Notes under the pieces: generated by a model
Told to the model about the DNA's origin: nothing
The model's database searches: none
What the model saw: the letters and a program-made list of their open reading frames with translations, nothing else
Origin: Salinicola salarius
GTDB lineage: Bacteria; Pseudomonadota; Gammaproteobacteria; Pseudomonadales; Halomonadaceae
Direction of reading: 5' to 3'
Assembly: GCF_002179555.1 (NCBI RefSeq)
Contig: NZ_NHOU01000015.1
Coordinates: 225-64,224, forward strand
Length of the DNA stretch: 64,000 bases
Shown here: one piece after another, positions 17,293 through 27,844 of the stretch
How positions within the stretch are numbered: the first letter of the stretch is position 1
Layout: every line of letters starts with the position of its first letter
Translations under genes and position numbers: made by a program

Positions 17293-18486
17293 GTGGCTAA
17301 GGAAAAATTTGAACGCTCCAAACCGCACGTCAACGTCGGCACCATCGGTCACGTCGACCACGGTAAGACGACTCTGACGGCAGCGCTGACTCGTGTTTCC
17401 GCCGAAGTCTTCGGTGGCGAATGGCGTCAGTTCGACTCTATCGACAACGCACCGGAAGAGCGTGAGCGCGGTATCACCATCGCGACCGCTCACGTCGAGT
17501 ACCAGTCCGAAGTTCGCCATTACGCGCACGTCGACTGCCCGGGGCACGCTGACTACGTCAAGAACATGATCACTGGTGCTGCCCAGATGGACGGCGCGAT
17601 CCTGGTCTGTTCCGCTGCCGACGGCCCGATGCCGCAGACTCGCGAGCACATCCTGCTGTCTCGCCAGGTTGGCGTTCCGTACATCGTCGTGTTCCTGAAC
17701 AAGGCCGACATGGTCGACGACGAAGAACTGCTCGAGCTGGTCGAGATGGAAGTTCGCGAACTGCTGAGCGAGTACGACTTCCCGGGTGACGACACCCCGA
17801 TCATCATCGGTTCTGCACTGATGGCGCTGGAAGGCAAGGATGACAACGGCATGGGTACTACCGCCGTTGCCAACCTGATCAAGTCTCTGGACGAGTACAT
17901 TCCGGAGCCGGAGCGTGCCATCGATCAGCCGTTCCTGATGCCGATCGAAGACGTGTTCTCCATCTCCGGTCGCGGTACCGTCGTGACGGGTCGTGTCGAG
18001 CGCGGCATCGTCAAGACTGGCGACGAAGTCGAAATCGTCGGTATCCACGACACCACCAAGACGACCGTTACCGGCGTCGAAATGTTCCGCAAGCTGCTCG
18101 ACGAAGGTCGTGCCGGCGAGAACGTTGGTGCACTGCTGCGTGGTACCAAGCGTGATGACGTCGAGCGTGGTCAGGTTCTGGCCAAGCCGGGTACGATCAA
18201 GCCGCACACCAAGTTCGAAGCCGAAGTCTACGTGCTGTCCAAGGAAGAAGGTGGTCGTCACACGCCGTTCTTCAAGGGCTATCGTCCGCAGTTCTACTTC
18301 CGTACCACCGACGTTACCGGTACCTGTGAACTGCCGGAAGGCGTCGAGATGGTCATGCCGGGCGACAACGTCCAGATGGTCGTGACCCTGATCGCTCCGA
18401 TCGCTATGGAAGACGGCCTGCGCTTCGCCATCCGCGAAGGTGGTCGTACCGTAGGCGCCGGCGTGGTTGCCAAGATCATCGAGTAA
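17293..18486 (+). CDS. tuf: Elongation factor Tu
   Basis: Delivers aminoacyl-tRNA to the ribosome; 397 residues, starting with GTG after AAAGAGG. Visible GTPase motifs are GHVDHGKTT (19-27), [12 protein letters not shown] (about 81-92) and NKADMVDD. Related genomes often have a second copy between tRNA-Thr and tRNA-Trp; that copy is absent from this window. A strong terminator follows. Confidence 0.99.
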   Translation: MAKEKFERSKPHVNVGTIGHVDHGKTTLTAALTRVSAEVFGGEWRQFDSIDNAPEERERGITIATAHVEYQSEVRHYAHVDCPGHADYVKNMITGAAQMDGAILVCSAADGPMPQTREHILLSRQVGVPYIVVFLNKADMVDDEELLELVEMEVRELLSEYDFPGDDTPIIIGSALMALEGKDDNGMGTTAVANLIKSLDEYIPEPERAIDQPFLMPIEDVFSISGRGTVVTGRVERGIVKTGDEVEIVGIHDTTKTTVTGVEMFRKLLDEGRAGENVGALLRGTKRDDVERGQVLAKPGTIKPHTKFEAEVYVLSKEEGGRHTPFFKGYRPQFYFRTTDVTGTCELPEGVEMVMPGDNVQMVVTLIAPIAMEDGLRFAIREGGRTVGAGVVAKIIE

Positions 18487-18508
18487 GCTTTTCGATGATC
18501 GCCAAATA

Positions 18509-18532
18509 AGGGGCGCGTTAGCGCCCCTTTTT
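18509..18532 (+). terminator. Rho-independent terminator after tuf
   Basis: AGGGGCGC-GTTA-GCGCCCCT with a following TTTTT ends the str operon 22 bp after the tuf stop codon. Confidence 0.92.
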
Positions 18533-18550
18533 CTGTGTGGGTTTGATAGT

Positions 18551-18583
18551 CCCGATTGATGGTGTGTTTGACACTCAATCGGG
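18551..18583. repeat. Perfect 9-bp inverted repeat overlapping the S10 promoter
   Basis: CCCGATTGA (18551-18559) and TCAATCGGG (18575-18583) are exact inverted copies. The right arm lies in the spacer of the S10 promoter and the TTGACA box lies in the loop. It could be an operator or a cruciform-forming site; no protein can be named. Confidence 0.6.
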
Positions 18584-18596
18584 GCTCTCCTATAAT
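18568..18596 (+). promoter_or_regulatory. S10 operon promoter, perfect sigma70 consensus
   Basis: TTGACA (18568-18573), a 17-bp spacer and TATAAT (18591-18596) match the consensus at every position. The start point should fall near 18603, giving a leader of about 58 nt before rpsJ. Confidence 0.93.
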
Positions 18597-18660
18597 GCGC
18601 GTCCTTTGAACGCGTGGGTCGACGGCTCGCGCCGTCAGCATCCAGTGGAGCATAAGGTAA

Positions 18661-18972
18661 ATGCAGAACCAGAAGATTCGCATTCGGCTGAAAGCGTTTG
18701 ACCATCGGCTGATCGATCAGTCGGCTCAAGAGATCGTGGATACAGCCAAGCGCACTGGCGCTCAGGTGCGTGGCCCGATCCCGCTGCCGACCAATCGCGA
18801 GCGTTACACCATCCTGATTTCACCGCACGTCAACAAGGACGCGCGCGATCAGTATGAGATTCGCACGCACAAGCGCGTTCTCGACATCGTCGAGCCGACG
18901 GAAAAGACCGTCGATGCGCTGATGAAGCTCGATCTTGCCGCTGGCGTAGACGTGCAGATTAAACTCGACTGA
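18661..18972 (+). CDS. rpsJ: 30S ribosomal protein S10
   Basis: Small-subunit head protein and NusE transcription-antitermination factor (binds NusB). The 103-residue protein contains [20 protein letters not shown] (about 38-57), the diagnostic S10 segment. AGCATAAGG precedes the ATG. It is the first gene of the S10 operon; a structured 138-bp gap separates it from rplC. Confidence 0.98.
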   Translation: MQNQKIRIRLKAFDHRLIDQSAQEIVDTAKRTGAQVRGPIPLPTNRERYTILISPHVNKDARDQYEIRTHKRVLDIVEPTEKTVDALMKLDLAAGVDVQIKLD

Positions 18973-19110
18973 AACCAACACTAGACACTAGCGGGCGCTG
19001 AGTTCAACAGCTTCCGCCGCGTCGTGAGACGCCACACAATGTGCTAGTGGAATGCTCTGGAAAGGGCAGCCATAGCGGGTGATAGCCCCGTACACTAAAG
19101 GAGACTGAAC
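18973..19110 (+). promoter_or_regulatory. Structured spacer between rpsJ and rplC
   Basis: The gap is ten times longer than others in this operon. CACTAGC (18986-18992) pairs with GCTAGTG (19043-19049), enclosing a smaller GCGG/CCGC hairpin. In E. coli the L4-controlled S10 leader lies before rpsJ, where this genome has only a short leader, so a regulatory structure may have moved here. AAAGGAGA at 19098-19105 is the rplC ribosome binding site. Confidence 0.45.
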
Positions 19111-19749
19111 ATGACTATCGGTTTGGTCGGTAAGAAGGCGGGCATGACCCGTGTCTTCACCGAAGATGGCGCATCCGTGCCCGTAACCGTTATCGAGGTT
19201 GAGCCTAACCGTATCGCTGGCGTCAAGACCGTTGAGTCTGACGGCTATCGCGCGGTACAGGTCACAACTGGCTCCCGCAAAGCCAAGCACCTCTCCAAGG
19301 CGATTGCTGGTCAATACGCCAAGGCGGGTGTCGAGGCAGGCCGTTCCCTGATGGAGTTCCGTCTGACAGAAGGCGATGAGACTCCGGAAGTGGGCGGTTC
19401 CTTCACCGTATCCCTCTTTGAAGCTGGTCAGAAAGTCGATGTGACCGGTACCTCCAAGGGTAAAGGCTTCCAAGGCGCCGTTAAGCGCTGGAATTTCCGT
19501 ACCCAGGATAATACCCACGGTAACTCGCTGTCTCACCGTGCGCCGGGTTCCATCGGTCAGTGCCAGACTCCAGGTCGCGTTTTCAAAGGCAAGAAGATGG
19601 CCGGTCAGCTGGGTAACGAGCGTGTCACTGTCCAGACGCTGGAAGTGGTGCGTGTCGATGCCGAGCGCAATCTGCTGTTGATCAAGGGCGCCGTGCCCGG
19701 TGCACCCGGCAGTGATGTCGTTGTGCGCAGTGCCGTGAAAGCTCGCTGA
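19111..19749 (+). CDS. rplC: 50S ribosomal protein L3
   Basis: Early-assembling protein near the peptidyl transferase centre. It has 212 residues, with the N-terminal [16 protein letters not shown] and the central extension [20 protein letters not shown], where the glutamine methylated by PrmB is found in relatives. A strong AAAGGAGA site precedes the ATG. rplD follows after 14 bp. Confidence 0.98.
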   Translation: MTIGLVGKKAGMTRVFTEDGASVPVTVIEVEPNRIAGVKTVESDGYRAVQVTTGSRKAKHLSKAIAGQYAKAGVEAGRSLMEFRLTEGDETPEVGGSFTVSLFEAGQKVDVTGTSKGKGFQGAVKRWNFRTQDNTHGNSLSHRAPGSIGQCQTPGRVFKGKKMAGQLGNERVTVQTLEVVRVDAERNLLLIKGAVPGAPGSDVVVRSAVKAR

Positions 19750-19763
19750 GGGGACTGAGACCG

Positions 19764-20369
19764 ATGAATCTGAATCTCGTAGGTGCTGCAGGCACCGTCG
19801 AAGTGTCCGAAGAGACCTTTGGCAAAGACTTCAACGAAGCGCTGGTCCACCAGGTCGTCACCGCCTATCTGGCGGCAGGCCGTCAGGGTACCCGCGCTCA
19901 GAAGAACCGCTCCGACGTCCGTGGCGGCGGCAAAAAGCCGTGGCGCCAGAAGGGCACCGGTCGCGCACGCGCCGGCACCATTCGCTCGCCGCTGTGGCGT
20001 AGCGGTGGCGTGACGTTTGCCGCTCGCCCGCAGGACTACACGCAGAAGGTCAACCGCAAGATGTATCGTGCGGCCATGCGTTCGATCCTGTCCGAGCTGG
20101 TTCGTCAGGAGCGTCTGGTATTGGTCGAGGAGTTCGCCGTCGAGACCTCCAAGACCAAGCAGCTGGTCGGCAAGCTCAAGGAACTGGAGCTCGAGAAAGT
20201 GCTGATCGTCACCGAAGATCTCGACGAGAAGCTCTATCTGGCAGCGCGCAACATCCCCAACGTCGATGTCGTCGACGCTGCGGCCGCTGATCCGGTCAGT
20301 CTGGTCGCCTTCGACAAGGTGCTGATGACCGTCTCCGCTCTGCGTAAATTCGAGGAGAAGCTGGGATGA
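19764..20369 (+). CDS. rplD: 50S ribosomal protein L4
   Basis: Lines the peptide exit tunnel. In enterobacteria it also represses the S10 operon by attenuation and translation control. The 201-residue protein shows the tunnel-loop segment [20 protein letters not shown] (about 49-68). Its stop overlaps the rplW start (ATGA), so the two are coupled. Confidence 0.98.
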   Translation: MNLNLVGAAGTVEVSEETFGKDFNEALVHQVVTAYLAAGRQGTRAQKNRSDVRGGGKKPWRQKGTGRARAGTIRSPLWRSGGVTFAARPQDYTQKVNRKMYRAAMRSILSELVRQERLVLVEEFAVETSKTKQLVGKLKELELEKVLIVTEDLDEKLYLAARNIPNVDVVDAAAADPVSLVAFDKVLMTVSALRKFEEKLG

Positions 20370-20662
20370 ACCAGGAACGCGTATACAAGGTTCTGCTCGG
20401 ACCTCACATGACCGAGAAGGCCGCTCTCGCCGCCGAGAACAATCAGTACCTGTTCAAAGTGGCCCAGGACGCGACCAAGCCCGAAATCAAGAAGGCAGTT
20501 GAAGCGCTTTTCGGCAAGAAAGTTGCCGGCGTTCAGGTGCTCAATGTCAAGGGCAAGACCAAACGCACTCGCTTCGGCATTGGTCTGCGCAAGGGTTACC
20601 GCAAGGCGTACGTGACCCTGGCTGCGGGCGAAACGCTCGAAGACTTCTCTGGCGCCGAGTAA
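20366..20662 (+). CDS. rplW: 50S ribosomal protein L23
   Basis: Exit-tunnel rim protein that docks trigger factor and SRP. It has 98 residues, with [15 protein letters not shown] near the N-terminus and the basic loop [21 protein letters not shown]. The start overlaps the rplD stop by 4 nt and rplB follows after 16 bp. Confidence 0.98.
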   Translation: MNQERVYKVLLGPHMTEKAALAAENNQYLFKVAQDATKPEIKKAVEALFGKKVAGVQVLNVKGKTKRTRFGIGLRKGYRKAYVTLAAGETLEDFSGAE

Positions 20663-20678
20663 GGCAGGAGTACGGATC

Positions 20679-21506
20679 ATGGCAGTAGTCAAGACAAAAC
20701 CCACGTCCGCCGGTCGTCGTCACGTCGTCAAAGTCGTCAACGACGAGCTCTACAAGGGCCGCGCCTATGGTGCGCTTGTCGAGAAGCAGTCGAAGTCGGG
20801 TGGGCGTAACAACAATGGCCGTATCACCACGCGTCACGTGGGTGGTGGTCATCGTCAGCATTATCGTTTGATCGATTTCAAGCGCATCAAGGATGGCATC
20901 AAGGCCGCCGTCGAGCGTATCGAATACGATCCGAACCGTAGCGCCAACATCGCGCTGCTGAAGTACATGGACGGCGAGCGTCGTTACATCATCGCGCCCA
21001 AGGCCCTCAAGGTCGGCGACGTGGTGGAGTCCGGTGTCAACGCCGCCATCAAGCGCGGAAACGCGCTGCCGCTGCGCAACATTCCGGTCGGTTCTACGGT
21101 GCATTGCATCGAACTGAAGCCGGGCAAGGGTGCGCAGATTGCCCGTAGCGCCGGCGCCAGCGCTCAGCTGGTTGCACGTGAAGGCAACTACGCAACGCTG
21201 CGTCTGCGTTCTGGCGAGGTGCGCCGCGTGCTGTCCGAATGCCGCGCTACATTGGGTGAAGTGGGCAACTCTGAGCACAGCCTGCGTCAATTGGGCAAGG
21301 CCGGTGCGAAACGTTGGAGAGGGGTGCGCCCCACTGTTCGCGGTGTCGCAATGAACCCGGTGGATCACCCGCACGGTGGCGGTGAAGGCCGTACCAGTGG
21401 TGGTCGTCACCCGGTCAGCCCGTGGGGGATTCCCACCAAGGGCCACAAGACCCGCAAGAACAAGCGTACCGACAAGCTCATCGTTCGTCGCCGCAAGTCC
21501 AAGTAA
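20679..21506 (+). CDS. rplB: 50S ribosomal protein L2
   Basis: Universal protein next to the peptidyl transferase centre. It has 275 residues and shows [20 protein letters not shown] near residue 50. The C-terminal [19 protein letters not shown] contains the conserved functional histidine. A GGAG site precedes the ATG. Confidence 0.99.
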   Translation: MAVVKTKPTSAGRRHVVKVVNDELYKGRAYGALVEKQSKSGGRNNNGRITTRHVGGGHRQHYRLIDFKRIKDGIKAAVERIEYDPNRSANIALLKYMDGERRYIIAPKALKVGDVVESGVNAAIKRGNALPLRNIPVGSTVHCIELKPGKGAQIARSAGASAQLVAREGNYATLRLRSGEVRRVLSECRATLGEVGNSEHSLRQLGKAGAKRWRGVRPTVRGVAMNPVDHPHGGGEGRTSGGRHPVSPWGIPTKGHKTRKNKRTDKLIVRRRKSK

Positions 21507-21528
21507 CAGACATTAAGAGGTAACGGCT

Positions 21529-21804
21529 GTGCCACGTTCACTGAAGAAAGGTCCTTTCATCGACCTTCATCTGTTGAAGAAGGTCGAAGTCGCAACGGAA
21601 AAGAACGATCGCAAACCGATCAAGACCTGGTCGCGTCGTTCGATGATCCTGCCCAACATGGTCGGGCTCACCATTGCGGTACATAACGGTCGCCAGCATG
21701 TCCCGGTGCATGTCTCCGAGGAAATGGTCGGCCACAAGTTGGGCGAGTTCGCTGCCACCCGCACCTATCGCGGTCACGCAGCGGACAAGAAAGCCAAACG
21801 GTAA
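21529..21804 (+). CDS. rpsS: 30S ribosomal protein S19
   Basis: Head protein contacting tRNA and S13. It has 91 residues and starts with GTG after TAAGAGGTAACGGCT. The sequence begins [19 protein letters not shown] and contains [20 protein letters not shown]. Its length and order (rplB-rpsS-rplV) are standard. Confidence 0.98.
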   Translation: MPRSLKKGPFIDLHLLKKVEVATEKNDRKPIKTWSRRSMILPNMVGLTIAVHNGRQHVPVHVSEEMVGHKLGEFAATRTYRGHAADKKAKR

Positions 21805-21821
21805 GCCAAGAGGAATAAGAG

Positions 21822-22154
21822 ATGGAAGTCGCTGCTAAGTTGCGTGGCGCGAGCTTATCCGCCCAGAAGGCCCGTTTGGTGGCTGACCAGGTGCGCGGTA
21901 AGCCGGTCGCCGAAGCGCTCGACGTGCTGACCTTCTCACCGAAGAAGGCCGCCAAGCTGGTCAAGAAGGTGTTGCAGTCCGCGATCGCCAATGCGGAAGA
22001 AAACAACGGCATGGACATCGACGAGCTGCGTGTCTCGACCATCTGTGTCGATGAGGGCATGACGCTCAAGCGCATTCAACCGCGCGCCAAAGGCCGTGCG
22101 GATCGCATTCTGAAGCGCACCTGCCACATCACCGTCAAGGTAGCCGAGAAGTAG
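21822..22154 (+). CDS. rplV: 50S ribosomal protein L22
   Basis: Exit-tunnel protein with an extended beta-hairpin. It has 110 residues and carries [20 protein letters not shown] (about 8-27) and the tip [20 protein letters not shown], where macrolide-resistance changes occur in other species. rpsC follows after 11 bp. Confidence 0.98.
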   Translation: MEVAAKLRGASLSAQKARLVADQVRGKPVAEALDVLTFSPKKAAKLVKKVLQSAIANAEENNGMDIDELRVSTICVDEGMTLKRIQPRAKGRADRILKRTCHITVKVAEK

Positions 22155-22165
22155 GAGTCGACCAG

Positions 22166-22867
22166 ATGGGTCAGAAAGTCAATCCAGTCGGTATCCGACT
22201 GGGCATCGTCAAGGATCACACCTCGGTCTGGTATGCCGAGCGTGGAGCCTATGCCGACAAGCTGAACAGCGATCTGGAAGTGCGTAGCTATCTCGAGGGG
22301 CGTTTGAAGAACGCTTCCGTGAGCCGCATTACCATCGAGCGTCCGGCCAACAACGCCCGGATCACCATTCACACTGCCCGTCCGGGCATCGTGATTGGCA
22401 AGAAGGGCGAGGACGTCGATCGTCTGCGTCAGGATGTCACCCGCATGATGGGTGTGCCGGTGCATGTCAACATCGAAGAAGTCCGCAAGCCGGAACTCGA
22501 TGCCGCTCTGGTCGCGCAGAACATCGCCGGTCAGCTCGAGCGTCGCGTGATGTTCCGTCGCGCCATGAAGCGTGCCGTTCAGAACGCCATGCGTCTGGGT
22601 GCCGGCGGTATCAAGGTGCAGCTCTCCGGTCGTCTGGGTGGTGCCGAGATCGCACGTACCGAGTGGTATCGCGAAGGTCGCGTGCCGCTTCATACACTGC
22701 GTGCCGATATCGATTACGCCACTTATGAAGCTCACACCACCTACGGCGTCATCGGCGTCAAGGTCTGGGTCTTCAAGGGCGAAATCCTCGGGGGCATCGA
22801 AGAGGTGCGTGCCAAGCAGAAGCAGCAGGCTCAGGCACCCGCACCGAAGAAGAAAGGTTCCAGGTAA
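22166..22867 (+). CDS. rpsC: 30S ribosomal protein S3
   Basis: mRNA-entry protein of the 30S head. It has 233 residues, with an N-terminal [16 protein letters not shown], a KH domain containing [13 protein letters not shown] (about 75-87) and a basic, alanine/proline-rich tail ([17 protein letters not shown]). The ribosome binding site is AGGAG at 22154-22158. Confidence 0.99.
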   Translation: MGQKVNPVGIRLGIVKDHTSVWYAERGAYADKLNSDLEVRSYLEGRLKNASVSRITIERPANNARITIHTARPGIVIGKKGEDVDRLRQDVTRMMGVPVHVNIEEVRKPELDAALVAQNIAGQLERRVMFRRAMKRAVQNAMRLGAGGIKVQLSGRLGGAEIARTEWYREGRVPLHTLRADIDYATYEAHTTYGVIGVKVWVFKGEILGGIEEVRAKQKQQAQAPAPKKKGSR

Positions 22868-22881
22868 GGGGAGACTGATCG

Positions 22882-23295
22882 ATGTTGCAACCCAAGCGTA
22901 CAAAGTTCCGCAAGGTGCAGAAAGGTCGTAACCGCGGCCTGGCGCATCGCGGCAGCAAGGTGAGCTTCGGGGACTTCGGTCTCAAAGCTACCGATCGCGG
23001 CCGTATCACCGCACGTCAGATCGAAGCGGGTCGTCGTGCCATTACCCGTCACGTCAAGCGTGGTGGCAAGATCTGGATCCGTGTATTCCCGGACAAGCCG
23101 ATTACCAACAAGCCTCTCGAGGTTCGTATGGGTAAGGGTAAGGGTTCCGTCGAGTACTGGGTCGCCCAGATTCAGCCGGGCAGAGTGCTTTACGAAATCG
23201 AGGGTGTCTCCGAGGAGCTGGCGCGTGAAGCCTTCTCCCTGGCGGCCCAGAAAATGCCCATCTCCACCACCTTTGTGAAACGGACGGTGATGTGA
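22882..23295 (+). CDS. rplP: 50S ribosomal protein L16
   Basis: Organises the A-site region of 23S rRNA. It has 137 residues, begins [19 protein letters not shown] and contains [20 protein letters not shown], whose conserved arginine is hydroxylated by YcfD in some relatives. The stop overlaps the rpmC start by one base (TGATG). Confidence 0.98.
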   Translation: MLQPKRTKFRKVQKGRNRGLAHRGSKVSFGDFGLKATDRGRITARQIEAGRRAITRHVKRGGKIWIRVFPDKPITNKPLEVRMGKGKGSVEYWVAQIQPGRVLYEIEGVSEELAREAFSLAAQKMPISTTFVKRTVM

Positions 23296-23489
23296 TGAAA
23301 GCCAACGAAATGCGTGAAAAGTCAGTCGATGCGCTGCAGGAGCAGCTCTTCGAACTGCTCCGCGAGCAGTTCAACCTGCGCATGCAGAAGGCCACCGGCC
23401 AGCTGAGCCAGACGCATCTGCTGAAGCAGGTTCGTCGCGACATCGCTCGCGTCAAGACTGTGCTCAACCAGAAGTCAGGTGACCAATAA
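23295..23489 (+). CDS. rpmC: 50S ribosomal protein L29
   Basis: Small two-helix protein by the exit tunnel, 64 residues: [18 protein letters not shown] at the start and [11 protein letters not shown] in the middle. I chose the ATG in TGATG, coupled to rplP. A GTG one codon earlier is possible but less likely. The stop overlaps rpsQ by one base. Confidence 0.97.
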   Translation: MKANEMREKSVDALQEQLFELLREQFNLRMQKATGQLSQTHLLKQVRRDIARVKTVLNQKSGDQ

Positions 23490-23749
23490 TGGCTGAAGCA
23501 AGCAAAGCACGTACGCTCACCGGCAGGGTGGTGAGCGACAAGATGGAAAAATCGATTGTCGTATTGATCGAGCGCCGCGAGCGCCATCCGATCTACGGCA
23601 AGTACATGAAGCGCTCCACCAAGCTGCACGCCCACGACGAGTCGAATCAGGCCAAGGCCGGCGATCTGGTTTCCATTCAGGAATGCCGTCCGCTGTCCAA
23701 GAAGAAGGCCTGGACGTTGGTCGAGGTGGTCGAGCAGGCCAAGGGCTGA
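23489..23749 (+). CDS. rpsQ: 30S ribosomal protein S17
   Basis: Primary 16S rRNA-binding protein. Its 86 residues contain [20 protein letters not shown] and [20 protein letters not shown]. The start overlaps the rpmC stop (TAATG). It is the last gene of the S10 operon; 54 bp separate it from rplN. Confidence 0.98.
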   Translation: MAEASKARTLTGRVVSDKMEKSIVVLIERRERHPIYGKYMKRSTKLHAHDESNQAKAGDLVSIQECRPLSKKKAWTLVEVVEQAKG

Positions 23750-23803
23750 GCCCGACAGGCGCCTTCTGAACCAGTGCAGTCAGATTAGGTTTGGAGAAAA
23801 CCA

Positions 23804-24175
23804 ATGATTCAGACGCAGACAATGCTGGATGTCGCGGATAACAGCGGCGCGCGCCGGGTGCAGTGCATCAAGGTGCTGGGTGGTTCACACCGCCGTTACG
23901 CTCGCGTTGGCGACATCATCAAAGTGACGGTCAAAGAAGCCATCCCGCGGGGCAAGGTCAAGAAAGGCCAGGTCCTCAAGGCGGTGGTCGTGCGTACGCG
24001 TAGCGGTGTCCGTCGTAACGACGGTTCGCTGATCCGCTTCGACGGAAATGCGGCAGTTCTGTTGAATAACGCCAACGAACAGCCGATCGGCACCCGTATC
24101 TTCGGACCGGTAACTCGTGAACTTCGTAACGAGAAATTCATGAAGATCATTTCCTTGGCGCCCGAAGTGCTGTAA
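23804..24175 (+). CDS. rplN: 50S ribosomal protein L14
   Basis: Subunit-interface protein and RsfS partner. Its 123 residues begin [20 protein letters not shown] and include [13 protein letters not shown] near the end. TTGGAG at 23791-23796 precedes the ATG. It starts the spc group, with no clear promoter in the short spacer. Confidence 0.98.
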   Translation: MIQTQTMLDVADNSGARRVQCIKVLGGSHRRYARVGDIIKVTVKEAIPRGKVKKGQVLKAVVVRTRSGVRRNDGSLIRFDGNAAVLLNNANEQPIGTRIFGPVTRELRNEKFMKIISLAPEVL

Positions 24176-24189
24176 GGAGCGAGGCGGAT

Positions 24190-24507
24190 ATGCACAAGAT
24201 CAAACGTGACGACGAAGTCATCGTCATCGCCGGCAAGGACAAGGGCAAGCGTGGCACGATCAAGCGCGTCCTCGACAACGACCGTTATGTCGTTTCGGGC
24301 GTGAACATGATCAAGCGCCATACCAAGCCCAATCCTATGGTTGGCAACCCGGGGGGTATCGTCGAGCGTGAGGCTCCGATCCATGCGTCCAACGTAGCCA
24401 TCTTCAATGCGGAGACCGGCAAGGCGGATCGCGTCGGCTTCCAGCTACAGGAAGACGGTACCAAGGTACGTATCTACAAGTCGACGCAGAAGCAGATCGA
24501 CGCCTAA
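24190..24507 (+). CDS. rplX: 50S ribosomal protein L24
   Basis: Assembly initiator with a KOW fold. Its 105 residues begin [20 protein letters not shown] and carry [11 protein letters not shown] and [15 protein letters not shown]. The ribosome binding site is AAGGAG just after the rplN stop. Confidence 0.98.
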   Translation: MHKIKRDDEVIVIAGKDKGKRGTIKRVLDNDRYVVSGVNMIKRHTKPNPMVGNPGGIVEREAPIHASNVAIFNAETGKADRVGFQLQEDGTKVRIYKSTQKQIDA

Positions 24508-24525
24508 CGCGAGTCGGGTAGCAAA

Positions 24526-25065
24526 ATGGCGAACTTGAAAGAACGTTATCAAAACGAGGTCATGGCTCAGCTCAAAGAGCAGTTCAGCTATGCCAACGTT
24601 ATGCAGGTGCCCCGGATCACCAAGGTGACGCTGAACATGGGCATCGGCGAAGCGACCAGCGATAAAAAGCTGATCGACAACGCCATCGGCGACCTGGAGA
24701 AGCTCTCCGGTCAGAAGCCGGTGGTAACCAAGGCGCGCAAGTCCATCGCTGGCTTCAAGGTCCGCGAAGGCTGGCCGATCGGCGTCAAGGTGACGCTGCG
24801 CCGCGAAAGGATGTGGGAATTCCTGGACCGCCTGGTCAACATCGCGATTCCTCGCGTGCGTGACTTCCGCGGCCTGAACCCGAAATCCTTCGATGGCCGT
24901 GGCAACTACTCCATGGGCGTACGTGAGCAGATCATCTTTCCGGAGATCGAGTATGATAAGATCGACCGGATCCGGGGTCTGGATGTCACCATCACGACCA
25001 GCGCCATCACCGACGAAGAAGGTCGTGCGCTTCTCAGCGCGCTGAACTTCCCGTTCAAGCAATAA
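24526..25065 (+). CDS. rplE: 50S ribosomal protein L5
   Basis: Central-protuberance protein that binds 5S rRNA. Its 179 residues contain [31 protein letters not shown] and the C-terminal [18 protein letters not shown]. It sits between rplX (18 bp) and rpsN (10 bp). Confidence 0.98.
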   Translation: MANLKERYQNEVMAQLKEQFSYANVMQVPRITKVTLNMGIGEATSDKKLIDNAIGDLEKLSGQKPVVTKARKSIAGFKVREGWPIGVKVTLRRERMWEFLDRLVNIAIPRVRDFRGLNPKSFDGRGNYSMGVREQIIFPEIEYDKIDRIRGLDVTITTSAITDEEGRALLSALNFPFKQ

Positions 25066-25075
25066 GGGTGGATTC

Positions 25076-25381
25076 ATGGCAAAGAAAAGCATGATTGAGC
25101 GTGAGCTCAAGCGCGCAAAGCTGGTCGACAAATACGCCGCCAAGCGTGCCGCGCTCAAAGCCGTCATTTATGACGTCAACGCTTCTGACGAAGAGCGCTT
25201 CGACGCTCAGCTGAAGCTGCAGCAGTTGCCGCGTGACTCCAGTCAGGTCCGTCAGCGCAACCGCTGCCGCATTACCGGTCGTCCGCACGGTTACTACAAC
25301 AAGTTCGGACTGGCCCGTAACAAGCTGCGCGAAGCTGCCATGCGTGGCGATGTCCCTGGGCTGAAGAAGTCCAGCTGGTAA
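25076..25381 (+). CDS. rpsN: 30S ribosomal protein S14, zinc-free type
   Basis: 16S rRNA-binding protein of the 30S head. It has 101 residues ([20 protein letters not shown] at the start, [19 protein letters not shown] near the end). It lacks the CXXC pairs of zinc-binding S14, so it is the long C-minus form typical of gammaproteobacteria. Confidence 0.98.
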   Translation: MAKKSMIERELKRAKLVDKYAAKRAALKAVIYDVNASDEERFDAQLKLQQLPRDSSQVRQRNRCRITGRPHGYYNKFGLARNKLREAAMRGDVPGLKKSSW

Positions 25382-25412
25382 GCCACGTCGAGGAATTCAG
25401 GAGCGCAATGTA

Positions 25413-25805
25413 ATGAGCATGCAAGATACTCTAGCGGATATGTTTACCCGTATTCGCAATGCGCAGATGGCCACCAAGGAGACGGTTACCATGCCGTCTT
25501 CCAAGCTCAAGGTTGAAGTGGCCCGCGTACTCAAGCAGGAAGGCTATATTACCGACGTATCGGTCACCGAAGGCGCCAAGCCCGAGCTGACCGTGACCCT
25601 CAAGTACTTCGAGGGCAAGCCGGTTATCGAGCACCTCCAGCGTATGTCCAAGCCGTCACTGCGGATCTACAAGGGCAAGAGCGAATTGCCCAAGGTCGCG
25701 GACGGTCTGGGTGTGGCGATCGTTACCACCTCTCAAGGTGTCATGACCGATCGTGCCGCACGCCAGGCGGGTGTCGGTGGTGAAGTCATCTGCACCGTAT
25801 TCTAG
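25413..25805 (+). CDS. rpsH: 30S ribosomal protein S8
   Basis: Central-domain assembly protein, and in E. coli the repressor of the spc operon, acting at rplE. Its 130 residues begin [18 protein letters not shown] and end with the diagnostic [27 protein letters not shown] site precedes the ATG. Confidence 0.98.
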   Translation: MSMQDTLADMFTRIRNAQMATKETVTMPSSKLKVEVARVLKQEGYITDVSVTEGAKPELTVTLKYFEGKPVIEHLQRMSKPSLRIYKGKSELPKVADGLGVAIVTTSQGVMTDRAARQAGVGGEVICTVF

Positions 25806-25814
25806 GAGTGAGTA

Positions 25815-26345
25815 ATGTCTCGCGTAGCCAAGTATCCGGTTAAACTGCCCAGCGGCGTCGAAGTGAAATTCGACGGCGACCAGCTGTCCGTCAAGGGTAG
25901 CCAGGGCACGCTTGAACTGACCGTGCATCCCGACGTGAAGATCACTCAGGAAGACGGCCAGCTGGTTTTCGCCCCGAGCGAAACGGCGAAAACATGGGCC
26001 ATGGTTGGTACGACTCGTGCCTTGGTCCAGAACATGGTCACCGGCGCTTCCGAGGGTTTCACTCGGTCGCTGGAAATCAATGGCGTCGGCTATCGTGCCC
26101 AGGCTAGTGGCAAGACGCTGAACCTAACACTCGGTTTCTCACACCCGATCGACTACACGCTGCCCGAAGGTGTCACGGCGGAAACGCCCAAGAACACCGT
26201 GATCGTGCTGAAAAGCGCGGACAAGCAGAAGCTCGGTCAGGTGGCAGCGGAAATTCGCGCGTTCCGTCCGCCGGAGCCCTACAAGGGCAAAGGGGTTCGG
26301 TACAGTGACGAACGTGTCCGCCGCAAAGAAGCCAAGAAGAAGTAA
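25815..26345 (+). CDS. rplF: 50S ribosomal protein L6
   Basis: Protein at the base of the stalk, contacting the sarcin-ricin loop. Its 176 residues begin [17 protein letters not shown] and end with [20 protein letters not shown], the typical C-terminal signature. It is 9 bp from both neighbours. Confidence 0.98.
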   Translation: MSRVAKYPVKLPSGVEVKFDGDQLSVKGSQGTLELTVHPDVKITQEDGQLVFAPSETAKTWAMVGTTRALVQNMVTGASEGFTRSLEINGVGYRAQASGKTLNLTLGFSHPIDYTLPEGVTAETPKNTVIVLKSADKQKLGQVAAEIRAFRPPEPYKGKGVRYSDERVRRKEAKKK

Positions 26346-26354
26346 GGCAGGGTT

Positions 26355-26705
26355 ATGAACGCGAAGAAAGAATCTCGTCTCCGTCGTGCCCGCCGCGCCC
26401 GTGCCAAGATCCGCGATTTGGGTGTGTTTCGCCTGTGCGTCAACCGCACCCCGCGACACATCTATGCGCAGATCATCTCGCCGGACGGCGGCAAGGTCCT
26501 GGCCAGCGCTTCCACGCTGGACAAGAGCCTGCGCGAAGGTGCCACGGGCAACGCTGACGCGGCTGCCAAGGTGGGTGCTCTGATTGCCGAGCGCGCCAAG
26601 GATGCCGGCATCTCTCAGGTCGCCTTTGACCGCGCTGGGTTCCAGTACCACGGGCGTGTCAAGGCATTGGCTGATGCCGCACGCGAAGGCGGTCTGCAAT
26701 TCTAA
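26355..26705 (+). CDS. rplR: 50S ribosomal protein L18
   Basis: 5S rRNA-binding protein. Its 116 residues have a strongly basic N-terminus ([20 protein letters not shown]) and end with [20 protein letters not shown]. It follows rplF after 9 bp. Confidence 0.98.
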   Translation: MNAKKESRLRRARRARAKIRDLGVFRLCVNRTPRHIYAQIISPDGGKVLASASTLDKSLREGATGNADAAAKVGALIAERAKDAGISQVAFDRAGFQYHGRVKALADAAREGGLQF

Positions 26706-26716
26706 AGGGTTTAACG

Positions 26717-27217
26717 ATGGCGAATAACGAACAGAAGGGCGGAGATCTGCAAGAGAAGTTGGTGCAGGTCAACCGCGTCGCCAAGGTGGTCAAGGGTGGC
26801 CGTATCTTCGGCTTCACCGCGCTGACCGTCGTTGGCGATGGCAACGGCCGGGTCGGCTTCGGTCGCGGCAAGGCACGTGAAGTGCCGGTCGCGATCCAGA
26901 AAGCCATGGACCAGGCTCGCCGCAACATGGTCAAGGTCAGCCTCAGCGGCAGCACGCTGCAGTACCCGGTACGCGCCCGTCATGGCGCGTCCAAGGTCTT
27001 CATGCAGCCGGCTTCCGAAGGTACCGGCATCATCGCCGGTGGCGCCATGCGCTCCGTGCTGGAACTGGCCGGTGTACATGACGTTCTGGCCAAGTGCTAC
27101 GGTTCCACCAACCCGGTGAACGTGGTTCGCGCCACGATCAAGGGTCTTGAATCCATGCAATCTCCGGAAGACATCGCCGCCAAGCGTGGCCTGTCTGTCG
27201 AAGAGCTGGCGGGGTAA
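26717..27217 (+). CDS. rpsE: 30S ribosomal protein S5
   Basis: mRNA-entry and fidelity protein. Its 166 residues show [20 protein letters not shown] and [16 protein letters not shown] (about 41-56), then [15 protein letters not shown]. The spectinomycin-interaction loop near [11 protein letters not shown] looks normal. Confidence 0.98.
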   Translation: MANNEQKGGDLQEKLVQVNRVAKVVKGGRIFGFTALTVVGDGNGRVGFGRGKAREVPVAIQKAMDQARRNMVKVSLSGSTLQYPVRARHGASKVFMQPASEGTGIIAGGAMRSVLELAGVHDVLAKCYGSTNPVNVVRATIKGLESMQSPEDIAAKRGLSVEELAG

Positions 27218-27223
27218 GCGACC

Positions 27224-27406
27224 ATGGCACAGACGATCAAAATCACTCAGACCCGCAGCACCATCGGTGTCCTGAAGAAGCACAAGGCGACAATGACCGG
27301 TCTCGGTCTGCGTCGGATCGGGCATTCGGTCGAGCTGGAAGACACCCCCGCCGTTCGCGGCATGATCAACAAGGTCAACTACCTTGTTCGAATCGAGGGA
27401 GAGTAA
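27224..27406 (+). CDS. rpmD: 50S ribosomal protein L30
   Basis: A 60-residue large-subunit protein: [19 protein letters not shown] at the start and [20 protein letters not shown] in the middle. It is packed 6 bp after rpsE and 3 bp before rplO. Confidence 0.97.
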   Translation: MAQTIKITQTRSTIGVLKKHKATMTGLGLRRIGHSVELEDTPAVRGMINKVNYLVRIEGE

Positions 27407-27409
27407 TCC

Positions 27410-27844
27410 ATGAAACTCAATAGCTTAAGCCCGGCTCCGGGCTCCAAGCACGCCGAAAAGCGTGTCGGGCGCGGCATCGGCTCCGGTCTGGGCAAGACCG
27501 GTGGTCGTGGTCACAAGGGCTTGAAGTCTCGCTCTGGTGGTTCGGTCAAGCCGGGCTTCGAGGGTGGTCAGATGCCCTTGCAGCGCCGTCTGCCGAAGTT
27601 CGGTTTCACCTCGGCCAAGTCGCTGGTGTCCGAAGAAGTCCGCCTGGCCGAGCTGGCCAAGGTCGAGGGCGATGTCGCCGATCTCGCTAGCCTGAAGAAA
27701 GCCAACGTACTCAAGAATGCTACCGAGTACGCCAAGGTCGTTCTGTCCGGCGAGCTGAGCAAGGCGGTTACCGTGCGTGGCCTCAAGGTCACCAAAGGTG
27801 CGCGTGCTGCGATCGAAGCGGCCGGTGGCAAAGTAGAGGACTAA
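27410..27844 (+). CDS. rplO: 50S ribosomal protein L15
   Basis: Late-assembly protein; 144 residues with the glycine-rich basic N-terminal extension ([20 protein letters not shown], about 18-37) and a folded C-terminal half. The TAA stop is immediately followed by the secY ATG, so secY translation is probably coupled. Confidence 0.98.
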   Translation: MKLNSLSPAPGSKHAEKRVGRGIGSGLGKTGGRGHKGLKSRSGGSVKPGFEGGQMPLQRRLPKFGFTSAKSLVSEEVRLAELAKVEGDVADLASLKKANVLKNATEYAKVVLSGELSKAVTVRGLKVTKGARAAIEAAGGKVED

